A DNA stretch of 64,000 bases, taken from NCBI GenBank assembly GCA_023614405.1, contig CM042694.1, positions 352,674,010-352,738,009 on the forward strand. The letters run 5' to 3'. Source of the DNA: Avena insularis (lineage: Eukaryota > Streptophyta > Magnoliopsida > Poales > Poaceae). Numbering within the stretch: the stretch's first letter is position 1; each line of letters opens with the position of its first letter. The translations under genes were made by a program, and so were the position numbers. The notes under the pieces were generated by a model. That model was not told the DNA's origin and ran no database searches. It saw only the letters and a list, made by a program, of their open reading frames with translations. Of this stretch, positions 1 through 11,002 are shown piece after piece.

Positions 1-1995
1 AGACTCTGATGGAACCCTAATCCCAGACGAGCCAAAGAAAACTCCGGTTGACGGATACGTGATTACTGCTGGTGCTCGTAAACTCATCGGAGATGCATTA
101 ACAACACCAATTCCTACCGCTGTAGAACTTACACCTGTAGAGTTGGAAGAAAGGTCCCAAGCCCTAGAAGCGCGTCGTCAAGTACTCCTGGATGAAGCTA
201 ACAACATCAAGGAAGAGGAGAAGCGCATAGCTACTGTGGAGCAGTTCATCTCTTTGCAGCATCAGAAGACCGAGAAAGGCCACGTGCAGGCCGACAAGTA
301 TCCGGAAGTCCACAAGATCCTCTTTGAGGGAGACCCAGGAGCACCTCGGCTTGACAACAAGGGAGATCTGGTGTATCCAACACCAGTATAAAATACTGCC
401 ATGGCTCGGGATATCCTGGCGAATAATTCAAACCCAGATCAAGTCCGATTGGGCGTAAAGCTACTTACCAAGGGTCTGGAGCAGCAGAAGGTCACAAAAT
501 CCGGAAGCGGAAAACTGGTCTCCAAGTCTGACCAATGTCGCATGGATCCGGCCTGGGATGACATTAGGGCCCAACAGGACCTGGAACAACATCACCATCC
601 CGACCATCGGGAAGATAATTACTCAAGAACCGGATCTTCAACACAACAGCACAAAACCACATGTGACTGGAGCAATGTTGCTCCAGCCGTGGAGCGAGAC
701 GCAATTGCGGCACTAGTTCCAAGAGACCCTCCCCGGCAAGAGTCAAACAATCGCGGGGAAGACGACAAGGAATAACGTCGGGAGGAGGATTGACAAAGGA
801 TGCCACCTCCTAGACACACAAGCTGTCCAGCTGAACCTCATCGCAATGGAGGAAACGACAGACACCATGACGAGTCAAGCCGGCAGGGGGCTCATCATAA
901 TCAAGAACCTCCCCAAAACCAGAATAACGAAGCTCCGGATGGAGGTCGGCGAGCAGCCGGAAACAATCCACCTGCACCACCCTCGCCACCAAGCAGCCAC
1001 CACAACGGCCCTCAGGGAGGCCAAGGAGGGTGTCGTGGCAGAGGAGGTGGTGGTAGAAGCAGCTCCAAGGCACCGCAGCCACAGCCAACAACCAAGACGG
1101 CGTTATCTGTCACCAAGTGATGCGAGACACCGGATCAATTCTAACATAGAGCCGTGGCGCTACGAGAACGACGATATCTATGTGGGTCCAAAATGTTTCG
1201 GACCGTGCATTCGACAAACACATTTCCCAGAATGATTTGCTATCTCAAGACACATTCAAGACTACAACGGTGTGGCCCGGCCAGATACTTGGCTCTAGGA
1301 TTTTTTCCAACCTTGCTGCATCGCCAAAGGCGGAAATAGCTTGGTCGCGACCCGGTATCTCCCACTTATGATGCGGAAGATGGCATGATCCTGGCTTAAT
1401 GAACTTCCGGAGAATACCATCCACAACTGGTATGACATGCAAAGGGTGTTCTTTCGGAATTTTGAAGGCACATATCGGAGGCCCTGTATGGTACGAGACC
1501 TACAACGTTGCACCCAAAAAGCCGGAGAAACTTGCCAAGATTGCCTCAGACGATGGATCGACACCAAGAACTCCTGTGAATGAGTAAACGATCAAACTAC
1601 GATTGAAGCTTTCATTGAAGGACTCCCAATTGGTTTACTGCATCACTGCTTGAAGTGTGACCAGGTCACTGATTTGGGAGAGATGATAGAAACATCGAGC
1701 AAGTATGCAGACTCCGACGATGATGCAGAAGGATTACTGAACGTCCTTGCTATACCACAGTCGGCAAAACAACCAAAGGAACAAGCTTAGAAGCGCAAGA
1801 ATACCTCGGAATAAAATCTCAACACGGAAACATCGGTTGTCACTGCTACTTTTGGGTCTGGAGGACGAGGAGGGTGCGGCGGCAGTCGTGGATGCGGTCG
1901 TGGGACATCAAGGATCCAAGGTAGAGGAGACCAGTAGCCTGGCAAAACCTACTCTTGGGCCGACATTGCTAATAACCCGTGTGTGCATCACTTAG
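1..1995 (+). pseudogene. gag: GYP-A gag pseudogene (capsid to nucleocapsid)
   Basis: Fragments of a Gypsy Gag polyprotein are spread over three frames. The first piece (59-391) has a charged, helical segment rich in Glu and Lys. Further pieces include a Gly/Arg/Asn-rich low-complexity segment (about 800-1120), a capsid-like stretch around 1150-1580, and a degenerate nucleocapsid region near 1840-2110 with a Gly/Arg tract and HTNAECRF, a Cys/His remnant. The same gag occurs inverted at 35105-37855 (GAG-I), and the two can be aligned by eye from the window start to about position 1660. Stops such as TAG and TGA and several indels break it. Gag would form the particle that packages element RNA; this copy cannot encode a whole protein. 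Confidence 0.75.
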
Positions 1996-2835
1996 ATGCC
2001 AACAGGGGCTTGTCCCACACAAACGCCGAGTGTCGTTTCAACGATGACATCAAGAAAGATGATTTCGCTGGCTACTGGGCTAAGTGGAAGAAGGGAAAGA
2101 AGAATCCCGAAAAATAAAAAAATCAAGGAAGATTCCGACATGGAGGAAGGAGAGCCTTCAAATCCCAAGTCGGATGGAAAGAAGAACTTCCCAACAAAGA
2201 AAGACACTTATGTCACTTTCCTTGGGTCTCAACCAGCTAAGGTCAAGAAAGCAGTATTGCATGAGCTAAATGCAACTGTTTCGGCTGTCCCTCAATTCTT
2301 GGACTGGTCGGAAGTGACAATCACCTTTGACCGTGTTGATCATCCGTCTAAGTTGAATAGGCGAGGAAAATATGCCTTAGTCGTCAATCCACTTATTGAC
2401 GGCTATGGTTTCTCCAAGAATCTCATGGATGGTGGCAGCAGCATCAATATTCTATATGTCGAAACACTGTGTCGGATGAGGATCTCAGAAACTCAACTGA
2501 ATCACAGCTCGGTGATCTTTCATGGAGTTGTCCCAGGAAGACAAGCAAATTCCCTGGGAGAGATCACTTTGGATGTTACCTTTGGAACTCCAAAGAACTA
2601 TCAGACAGAAGCACTTTCCTTCGAAGTGGTCCCATTCAAGAGCACATACCACGCTATATTCGGATGGCTGGCTTACTGGGCTTTCATGGCTCATTCATGT
2701 TACATTTACAATACGATGAAAATTCCAGGTCCCAACGGCATGATCACCATCAGGGGAGACCCGAAGAAAGCGCGAGAGTGTGAGGATGGAAATGCCACCT
2801 TTGCTGAAGCCGTGTTGCACACCCAGGAGTACTAG
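1996..2835 (+). pseudogene. GYP-A aspartic protease region
   Basis: The open stretch of 279 codons holds a retropepsin-like aspartic protease. The active-site block LMDGGSSINIL lies near codon 143, with the catalytic Asp at 2428-2430, followed by the hydrophobic strands typical of plant Gypsy proteases and ending in a LPGPNG-type block (PGPNGMITIRGD). The first 40 or so codons are probably a frame-shifted end of gag, because another frame at 1990-2110 gives the Gag-like HTNAECRF. The protease would process Gag-Pol in the particle. A stop at 2833-2835 and an indel-rich linker separate it from reverse transcriptase at 3005. Confidence 0.78.
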
Positions 2836-3004
2836 GAGATGAAGAATACCATCAACCCGTCCGATATGCCCGCGACGAAGAAGGAGGTTACAAAGCCGAC
2901 TACGGATTTCAAGGCATCGGAGAGACAAAGACGGCGCTGTTAAAGGATGATGACCCTTCAAGGTGACCCAGATAGGTGTAGGTTTAGATAGCGCATAGGA
3001 AAGT

Positions 3005-4069
3005 GTGTTCGTCAAGTTTCTCCAAGGAAATCAAGATATCTTCGCATGGCAGCCATCTGACATGACCGGAGTACGTAGGGAACTTGCCGAGCACTCTCTA
3101 AATGTACACCCAAATGCAAAACCCATCAAACAGTCCTTACGATGTTTCAGTGATGAAAAGCAAAAATCAATAGCTAAGGAACTAGACAGGCTCGAGTTAA
3201 TCGGATTCATAGAAGAGGTCATCCACACTGAGTGGTCGGCCAATCCTGTAATGGTCCCTAAAAAGGACACTACTGATTTAAGGATGTGTGTTGATTATAC
3301 TGCCTTGAACAAGGCTTGTCCCAAAGATCCATTCACTTTGCCTAGAAGTGATCAAGTTATCGATTCTACGCCAGGTTCGGAACTCTTATGTTTTCTCGAC
3401 GCATATTCTGGTTGTCACCAAATCCAGATGAAGGAATCAGACAAAGTCAAGACTTCATTCATAACCCCCTTCGGAACCTTCTGTTTTGTTACGATGCCTT
3501 TTGGGCTCAAGAACACAGGAGCTACGTACCAGCGCACTATGTAGCATTGCCTCCACGATCAAATCAGACGCAATGTACATGCATATGTGGACGACATTGC
3601 GGTCATATCCAAAAAGAAGGAAACCTTAATTTCCGACTTGGAGGAAACGTTTGCCAATATACGCAAATACAACATAATGCTTAATCCGAAGAAGTGTTTC
3701 TTTGGAATACCAGCCGGAAAGTTGTTAGGTTTCATCGTGTCTCAAATAGGCATAGAGGTGAGTCGTGACAAAATCAAGGCTATACTCAATATTTCCAGGC
3801 CGACTCGCTTGAAGGATGTTCAAAGACTATCTGGTTGCATTGCTGTAGTTAGTCGGTTTGTAAGCCGGCTTGGTGAAAGAGCCGCACCACTCTACAAGCT
3901 CTTGAAAAAGACCAAAAAGTTCGTTTGGACTGATGAAGGTGCACTACAAGACCTGAAAGCAGTACTCTCGTCCGCTCCTATCCTTGCAGCTCCGGAACCT
4001 TGCGAACTAATGTTGCTCTATCTCGCTGCGACAAACAGGATCGTCAGTGTCATCATGGTGGTGGAATGA
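3005..4069 (+). pseudogene. GYP-A reverse transcriptase with one internal TAG
   Basis: One reading frame covers the reverse transcriptase from 3005 to 4069, broken only by TAG at 3542-3544. Family blocks appear in order: the lead-in VRRELAEHSL, then RMCVDYTALNKACPKD, then FLDAYSGCHQI, MPFGLKNTGATYQR, and the catalytic box YVDD at 3583-3594, followed by LNPKKCFFG and LLGF of the thumb. TAG at 3542 sits where the family has Gln and the closing TGA at 4067 where it has Arg, so both fit C-to-T change at CAG and CGA. The enzyme would copy element RNA into DNA. Position 3005 is where the open frame begins, not a true start, since it belongs to a Gag-Pol polyprotein. Confidence 0.9.
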
Positions 4070-4089
4070 CCAGAGGAAAAAACAAGAAC

Positions 4090-4835
4090 ACCTGGTGCAG
4101 CGTCCGACTTACTACCTCAGCGAAGTTCTAACTGAATCAAAGTAGCGGTATCCACACTATCAAAAGCAGGCTTATAGTGTGTTTTTAGCATCCTAGAAGT
4201 TACGACATTACTTTCAGGAACATCCAATTACCGTGGTGAGCACATCTCCCATGAGAGATATAATCAACAACAGCAAGGCTATAGGACGTGTCGCAAAATG
4301 GGGCATAGAGCTTTCAGCTTTCGACATTGAGTACAAACCTCGTACAACAATCAAATCCCAAATTCCGGATGACTTTGTCGCTGATTGGACAGAGACAGCG
4401 GAAAATATGACCCTCCTAGAGTCAGAATACTAGACCTTGCATTTTGACGGGTCTAAAGCGCTCGGGGGCTCGGGGGCTGGTGTGGTGCTCAAATCACCCC
4501 AAGGAGATAAACTTTTCTATGTGTTGCAGATTCACTTCACGGCAACAAATAACATTGCCAAATATGAAGCACTGCTGCATGGAATCCGGATTGCTAAGGA
4601 TATCGGCATCCGACGTTTGATGTGTTATGGAGATTCAGATCTTGTTGCTCAGCAAGTGTCGGATATATGTAATACAAACAAACACATGGTATCATATAGG
4701 GCTGTCGTGGATGAAGTAGCTAAATCGTTCGAAGGGTTTGAAGTTCAACACATCCCTCGAATAGAAAATGAGGAAGCACATGCATTATCTCATATAGGCT
4801 CTGCACGGAAAAAGGTTCCAAATGACGCTTTTTAG
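4090..4835 (+). pseudogene. GYP-A RNase H region
   Basis: After a frameshift near 4090 the frame reads YYLSEVLTESK, the connection seen in Ty3/Gypsy polymerases, then a tether to the RNase H core at about 4437-4835. The core shows LHFDGSKALGG with the first acidic residue, YEALLHGIRIAK with the catalytic Glu helix, and GDSDLVAQQV with the third acid, ending at NEEAHALS. Stops occur at 4165-4167 (TAG), about 4193-4195 and 4433-4435 (TAG, where the family has Trp). RNase H would remove the RNA strand during reverse transcription. The catalytic acids can still be seen although the frame is broken. Confidence 0.8.
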
Positions 4836-6242
4836 AGCACCTCAAAGTTCCCTCTAAAAGGAGTTGACAAGGAATATCCGACCAAATCCGACTCACCTTT
4901 AGTAGCAGTTCTGGATGTGATTCCCAGCTGGACGCAACCCTACCTTGACTACTTGGTAGATGGAAAATTACCCGAAGACGAGGTTCTGAGCCGGCAGATC
5001 GTCTGACGAGCAAAAACTATACTATCATAAGTGGTGAGCTCTATAAGCAGAGTGTGTCTGGGGTATTTCAGCGATGTGTATCTCCGGAACAAGGAGTGGA
5101 AATCCTAAGGGAAATCGATGAAGGTGAATGCATTCATCATGCTGCAGCCAAATCTTTAGTGTAAAAAGCTTTCAGACACGGATTTTTTGGCTCACAGCCA
5201 AGGCAGATGCCAAATGGCTTGTCAAAACGTGCAAAGGCTGCCAAAAATACGCCAAAAAATCTCATTTTCCGGCTAATCAGCTGCGAACAATACCTATAAC
5301 ATGGTCCTTCACGGTCTGGGGGATTGACATGGTAGGACCGTTTAAACGGGCTCCAAGTGGGTTTACTCACCTCCTAGTGATGGTGGATAAATTCACAAAA
5401 TGGATTGAGGCTAAACCCATCACATGTTGTGATGGAGTAATATCCAGAAGATTTGTCGAAGATGTTATAATCCGATACAGTTATCCGCATAGCATTATGA
5501 CAGACAATAGGAGCAATTTTTCTATGGGAGAACTTGCTGAATTCTATGACGAACAAAATATCCGGCTTGACATTGCGTCAGTCGCACATCCACAGGCTAA
5601 TGGACAAGTTGAAAGAGCAAATGGTTTAATCCTACAAGGCCTCAAACCAAGACTCGAAGCGCCACTTTGTGGTGCTGTGGGGGCTTGGGCAGATGAATTA
5701 CCATATGTAATATGGATCTTGAGAACAACTCCGAACAGGTCAACCGGATACACACCTTTCTTCTTGTTCTTGGTGAAGAAGGAGTTCTTCCTAGCGATTT
5801 GATTCATACTTCTCCCCGGGTTGCTGTGTATATTGAAGAGGATGCCAAAATTTATCGACAAAATGATCTCGATTTAATCGAAGAAGTTCACGTCGTTGCT
5901 GAAATGAGATCAACAGCCTATCAGAAGAAGTTACGCAAGTATCATAGCCAGAGAGTCAGAAACCGGACTTTCAATAAGGGTGAATTGGTTCTCCGGCTTA
6001 TGCAGAAAAGAAAGCACAAACTTTCCCCAGTATGGGAAGGGCCCTTTTTAGTTAGCCGAGTATTTTACAATGGTTCTTACTATCTAACTGATATGCGGCC
6101 ATTCAAAGAAAGACCTGCTACTAAGAAGAGAAAAAGAGCTGGAGGCAGTACAGACCATGGAATATTGCTCAGCTACGTCCCTTTTATTCTTAAAGCTTCT
6201 TTCTTTGTAATCATATATGTGTACATGTTCAATGAGAAATAA
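4836..6242 (+). pseudogene. GYP-A integrase pseudogene
   Basis: A frame-shifted linker (4836-5130) leads to integrase. The zinc-binding N-terminal domain is seen as HHAAAKS and CKGCQKYAKKSH. The catalytic core keeps all three acids: Asp in WGIDMVGPF (5326-5328), Asp in MTDNRSNF (5503-5505) and Glu in NGQVERANG (5611-5613). A frameshift near 5760, inside the block around TPFF, moves the C-terminal part to another frame (5712-6242), which shows LRKYHSQRVR, LVLRLMQKRKHK and a WEGPFLV block. Integrase would join element cDNA to the chromosome. The end after about 6120 is no longer family-like, so the true stop may be earlier than 6240. Confidence 0.85.
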
Positions 6243-7054
6243 AGTATTGGTTGCCTCAATTTTTCTGAGAAGTTTTATATTACCATCTTATTTCTGAATG
6301 ATCATGTCACAATCGAAAATCCCAGAATACTTGAAAGTAATATATGCTCATGTTTGTTCTGGTTAGATTTTTGATTCTAAAAATGCTACCTTCGGGTATA
6401 AATCTAAATTTTCTAGTTTATACTTGGGTTCTTTATCTGATTAGCGGATGTGGGCATTTTCTGAGTAGTGAATTGTTGGTACTGAAAGGCGGCTCTGTTT
6501 CTGAGTTTAAACTGGTTTAGCAATTGAGCTCCGTTGCTCGGCAGAGTTTCCATGTGGAAGGTAGGGCGGCTCATGAAAGGGACGAGGCGGAAAGCCAGAT
6601 AAGCAATAAGTATAGGAAAAACAAAAAGTGCTTATGTAAAAATTTCAGGCACAACAAAATAAAGCCAAAAGTGTTATATCGAAATATCAAATCTTAGCAC
6701 TAGCAAAAGTATTACACTACTTATTTACAATCCGATTGTTTTAGAATAACACATTGTTTTTATGATGCTCTACGATGCAGGAGAAGAGGTAGGAGCTTCC
6801 AACTCACTGGAGACATCGCCTTCGCCTTGATATCTTTCCGGGACATTCAAATCCGATATGGTTTGCTCGTCGTCAGAAACTTCAGCTATTTCTTCGGCAG
6901 GCGGAGGAGGAGTTTCCACGTGAGTGAAGAAAGGAGTGTCGTAGCTGGTCAGATCGGCTACATGACATCCATAACCGGCCTAGGAGTCCATGATGGCCTT
7001 GATCTCTTTCTCATGTTCGTCTTCATCCACATTTGAATAACCCATGGTTACTTG
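6243..7054. other. GYP-A convergent 3' region between integrase and the antisense gene
   Basis: AT-rich sequence with no supportable gene lies between the end of integrase on the + strand and the end of the antisense gene on the - strand. Both transcription units would end toward each other here. A short + strand frame at 6827-7036 has no family features. No tandem repeat was seen. Confidence 0.5.
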
Positions 7055-9927
7055 CTAGATCTCCATGCTTCCATGGTGGCTCATAACCATGGTAAGGGCA
7101 TTATGTGTTGCGGTCCGCGCATAAGACATGTTCCAGTCTTGGATGAGCTGGGGCATCTCCTTTTCCTTAACTCGCACCTCAAAGGTGGACATTCTATTCA
7201 TGTCCGGAACTTTGAGTACTTCGCCAATATCCTCCAAAGATTGGCGGAAATCGTGAAGCAAATTGCCGACTTCTCTAAGCCGGCTGGTGCGAGACTCGGT
7301 GGAGGAGGAATCCAGTAAGTTCAGAGGACCTGCGCATATAAAGCAAAGGTCAGAAAAATATATCCGAAATCCTAGAGTCAGAAGAACGAAAAATCAGAAG
7401 AAAGGAAATACCAAAGATGACATCATCAACTTTGGCCTTCTCCGCTCGAAGACTCTGGAGTTCATCCCGGAGAGCCCGAGTGATGTCCTTGTCTCTGAAT
7501 AACTCATCATTGAGGTCCAAGATTTTCTGATCCTGGATCGTGATCTTTCGATCACGTTCTTCGGTGGCCATGGAAGAGGATTCGAGGATGCTAGCAACGT
7601 TGCGCTCGTGATGTTCCTTAAGCTTATTCAGCTCCCGCCGTAAGTCGGCGTTCTCCACCCCCAGGGTCTTAAAATTCTTGGCCTCTTCAATCTCCGCCTC
7701 CAAGGTTTGACCAGTGCTATAAGGAAAAGACAATAGTTGAATAGAAAATTCAACTATGAAAGTAAAAACAGCAAGGTTAAGGACTGAAATGATTACCTTC
7801 AGCCTCATCCTTTGATATCTTTAATTGAGCATTTTCAAAACGGAGAGCTTTGATCTCTCTCTACTTATTGCAAATATTCTTCAATAATTCTTGGTTATAA
7901 GCATTAACTTTCTGTAAGTTAGAATAATACCCAGAGTCAGAAGTCTACTAAAGACTCGGGCTAATATTTTAACTAATATCAGCACGAGCCTTGGGGTCTA
8001 CACTAGTTCGTTCTTTGGCATCCTATGAAAGCATAAAACCGGATTGTCTATCAAACTTCATGCTTGGGGACTAGAGGATATGATATGATATGAAATAAAG
8101 TAAAAAAGTGAGTTGGAATTCTGACTTACATGTTGTTCATGAGTAAGCTTGCTTAGACTCATGTTCACCTCAGTTGTAACCTTCTCGGCAAGAGTCAACG
8201 GGATTATTGGTAGTGGTGGAGCCATGCCGGCCTTCAGCTTCTCATCGCGAAGACGAACTTGGTAAAGAAGCTCGGAGTACTTGACATCCTCGGCTTCTTG
8301 CGCTTCTTCTTCGACAGTAATGTTTTGGCTCTCCAACAATTGCTAGGCTAGCCGTTGGATCTCTTCCGCTGATTTCCGAGTAATGACAAGTTTGGCAATA
8401 CCCGGATTGTTGAGAAGATTATCGGTGAAAACCTCTGCCGAGGGATCATTACCCTGTACGGGTTCAAGTACTGAGTCACCCATGGTGACGTCAGTTTGCG
8501 AGCCGAGGATCGCTGGCTCTGGTTGTTGAGCCGAATCTTCCGCAGCAGACGGAGATGGAGTAATCTCTAGTGTTGTGGAAGGTTGTGGGGTAGGAGTCAA
8601 ATTCAACTTTGACGGGCGCAGGGGCTTCGACGAGCCTCCTTTCCCCTTGCCTTTGGTGAGCTGTTTAGCTCTGAAGAGGTAATAGAACACAGATCGTTAC
8701 ACTTCAGAAAGAATGAGAAATAAAGTACAAAGACCTTCTGAAGATGGTTACCTCTTCACAACGGGCACTTCCTTTGTGCCAATAGACACTGTCGGAGTCT
8801 TACACTTTCAGGTAAGCGCCTCCGACAGTGGAATCAATTCTCCATCGTCCTGAGATAACTCGGGAGGATATCCCTCGAGAGGAGCAAGCTCCAACTCGGG
8901 AAGGTTAGTAAGCTGAAAAGAAGAAATATCTCAGTATTGCAAAAAGACACAACTATGTATACACATATTTGAGTGATTGCTGGAAAACTTACTGGTGTCA
9001 TAGGATCGTCAGCCGTATGCATGTCCAAAGACAGCTCCAGGATTTTCCTCTCGACCCGCTCCCTAATCAACCACTTGATCTGGGACTCATAGTCCTTGTC
9101 CGAGTAAGGGATGGAGCAGATCCGGAGTCTATCTTACTGTTGGTGATTGAATGCATGAGCCGATCACCATGGTGTTGGAGAGGCTGGATCCGGCACGCTA
9201 GCCAGCAGTGGATCAAGTCAGATCCTTTCAGACCCTTGTGCTTCATCAAATATTCGATCCGCCTCTTTGCAAGAAGCAGATCGTCAATGAGAGCCGGAGC
9301 ATCTGCGTCCCAGGACTCTTGGGGCGTGGCGGCACCGTCAACAAAAATCGGCAAAGTGATGGCTTTGCTGGGAGCCGGTCTGTCCTTATGATAGAAAAAT
9401 GTGGACGACCATTGTTTCACCGACTCGCTAGCCTTAATCCTAGGATAGACTCGCTCTCTCCTAACAGAAAAGTTAAGAGTTTCGGTAATGTAAGGATTAT
9501 CAGTGGTGATGGAATTTCTCTAGGTATGGAAGTAATACCGGAAAAGAATAAGACTCGGCCTAATACCAACATACCCCTCACACAAAGAGGCGTGAGCGCT
9601 CATCTCTAAAAGAGAGTTTGGGAGGAGATGGTGGAGTTGCACTCCGCAATGATCTATGACCTCAGAAAAGAAATCTGAGGGAGGAAAGCTCAAACCTTTG
9701 TCGAGGTGGGTGTAGAAATGCACTCGCTCGTCGGCATTGGGGGTGGGGATGGTTTGTGCGAAGCCACACTGCCAGTCACCAACGTGGAGGAGACCTTTAT
9801 TCTTGACAACGCGGAGCTTGGCATCATCGAGGATGCAGGGGATCCAGACCCCGCAAAACTTCTCCCACACCGCCGCAGGAGCCGTCGTCGTCGTCGCCGC
9901 CGTGGCAGAAGATGAGGCCTCAGCCAT
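7055..9927 (-). pseudogene. GYP-A antisense multi-exon gene (PF04195-like plus coiled coil)
   Basis: On the strand opposite gag-pol a split gene can be read. Likely exons are 9927-8993, 8912-8752, 8670-8130, about 8022-7965, 7911-7797, 7716-7412 and 7329-7055, most bounded by GT and AG. Phase is kept at exons 1-2, 2-3, 3-4 and 6-7; the 5-6 join is off by one base and the end of exon 4 is unclear. Exon 1 opens with MAEASSSATA and shows the pattern VHFYTHLDKGLSFPPSDFF followed by LHHLLPNS, which resembles the putative gypsy-type transposon family PF04195. Exon 3 is Pro/Ser rich; exons 5-7 form Glu/Lys/Leu coiled coil. Decay includes TAG at 9520-9522, a frameshift near 9115, TGA near 8808 and TAG at 8343-8345. 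Its function is unknown. Confidence 0.72.
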
Positions 9928-10488
9928 TTTCTGGGTGCTGGTGACCTAGGATGGGCGGCGCGGTGGGATTTGGGGGAAGCAGAAGAGCTCTTTTGCAGGA
10001 AGCATCGAGAGGAAGGAGAAAGCACTAGCGCTAGTAAAGAGGAAGGGAGAGATGTTGACCCCTTATATCCTTTGTTTGTGCCAAGATTCGTGCAAGATAA
10101 ATAGTAACCATGACACGCGTCGTGGAAGGAGCTGGGTAACCTCTTCGCTAGGATTACTCCGCCTCGATCTCTGCGCACGCATTAAAACGATGCCCCGGTT
10201 CCGCAAAAGGCGTACCCACCAATGGTCGTGCTGACAGGAATGTCTGTCAGTGACGTGACTTGACCTTGACTGATGTCAGGATACGTCAGAGGCCAAGTTC
10301 TGGCTTAAGTTTGAATTTCAAGATAGAAATTCGAATAATGTACTCATAGGTCCGACTCACTTTGAGACTCGGATCCTATCCTTTATTTTGAAGTTTTAGG
10401 AACCCTTCAAGATTCTACAAGCCGAAGATAGATCAATCTAGACGATGATGAAATCCGACTCTAGATCTTGGAGGCTTCCAGGAGTTGC
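9928..10488. other. GYP-A region between antisense gene start and 3' LTR
   Basis: These 560 bases lie upstream of the antisense gene on the - strand and include the 3' untranslated end of the sense transcript. Long frames overlapping 9690-10178 are shadows rich in Arg and Ser. If the antisense gene has its own promoter it should be here or in the LTR. A polypurine stretch just left of 10489 (around 10470-10485) is the likely primer for plus-strand synthesis, but it is weak. Confidence 0.45.
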
Positions 10489-11002
10489 TGATGGGGATAT
10501 ACTTTCTGGGTATCCTCGCTATTTCTCACTAACCAGGGTGGCCCACTTCGGATTAGAGCTTTGCTTCACGGGCAGCCCAGTCAGGGAGAAGAGACGAAGT
10601 CCAATCCGGCTACGGGAAGGCCTAGAAGACTTACCGACATAGGCTTGCAGTGTTACTTGTAGTTCAAGTTGTACTCTGTAACCGACTCTTAGTTGTAGCC
10701 GGATAGGTCTCTCCTGTAAACCCTAGGCCAAATATCTATATAAGCCATCGTAGGACCAGCCTTTAGGGCACCCCACAATAGTCTACAATCTCAACTCGCA
10801 TAGGAGAAACCCTTGTAACCCATATTCCGGCTCTGTCGTATTACTGGATTACTAGGAGGAGTAGGATCCGTCCAAAGCTGGCGGATTCAAACCTGGGTAA
10901 ACTTGTGTGCTCACCGTCCCGGAACACCGTACCTCTCACACCCCTCTCTTCTGCACGCCTCGAGGACCCCCTTATGGCGTACTTGTCATAAATCCGATGA
11001 CA
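10489..11002 (+). repeat. GYP-A 3' LTR (about 514 bp)
   Basis: The left end TGATGGGGATAT resembles the outer end of the GYP-C LTR, and the right end is TCCGATGACA, giving TG...CA termini. A TATA box lies at 10737-10744. The length is close to the LTRs of GYP-C (497 bp) and GYP-E (487 bp). The sequence changes to Athila-like DNA at 11003. The partner LTR is outside the window, so the boundaries rest on termini and on comparison with the other elements. Confidence 0.65.
10737..10744 (+). promoter_or_regulatory. TATA box in GYP-A LTR
   Basis: TATATAAG is the only strong TATA motif in the LTR and stands about 250 bp after its start, as expected for the U3 promoter of an LTR retrotransposon. Confidence 0.5.

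Larger units (their letters stand above)
1..11002 (+). mobile_element. GYP-A: degenerate Tat-type Ty3/Gypsy retrotransposon, 5' end outside window
   Basis: Domains run on the + strand in the Gypsy order gag, protease, reverse transcriptase, RNase H, integrase, followed by a long 3' region with an antisense gene and a 3' LTR at 10489-11002. The integrase-last order assigns it to Ty3/Gypsy. The protease motif LMDGGSSINIL, the long 3' region and the antisense ORF point to the Tat lineage of plant Gypsy elements, which is inference from family knowledge. The 5' LTR and start of gag lie left of the window. Frameshifts and stops in every domain make it non-autonomous. The sequence right of the 3' LTR is Athila-like, so GYP-A probably inserted into ATH-B; the target duplication cannot be tested without the left end. 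Confidence 0.88.

Noticed and set aside
9690..10178. 162-codon - strand frame at the start of the GYP-A antisense gene
   Set aside because: It overlaps exon 1 in another frame and is Arg/Ser rich; the frame starting at 9927 has the family pattern.
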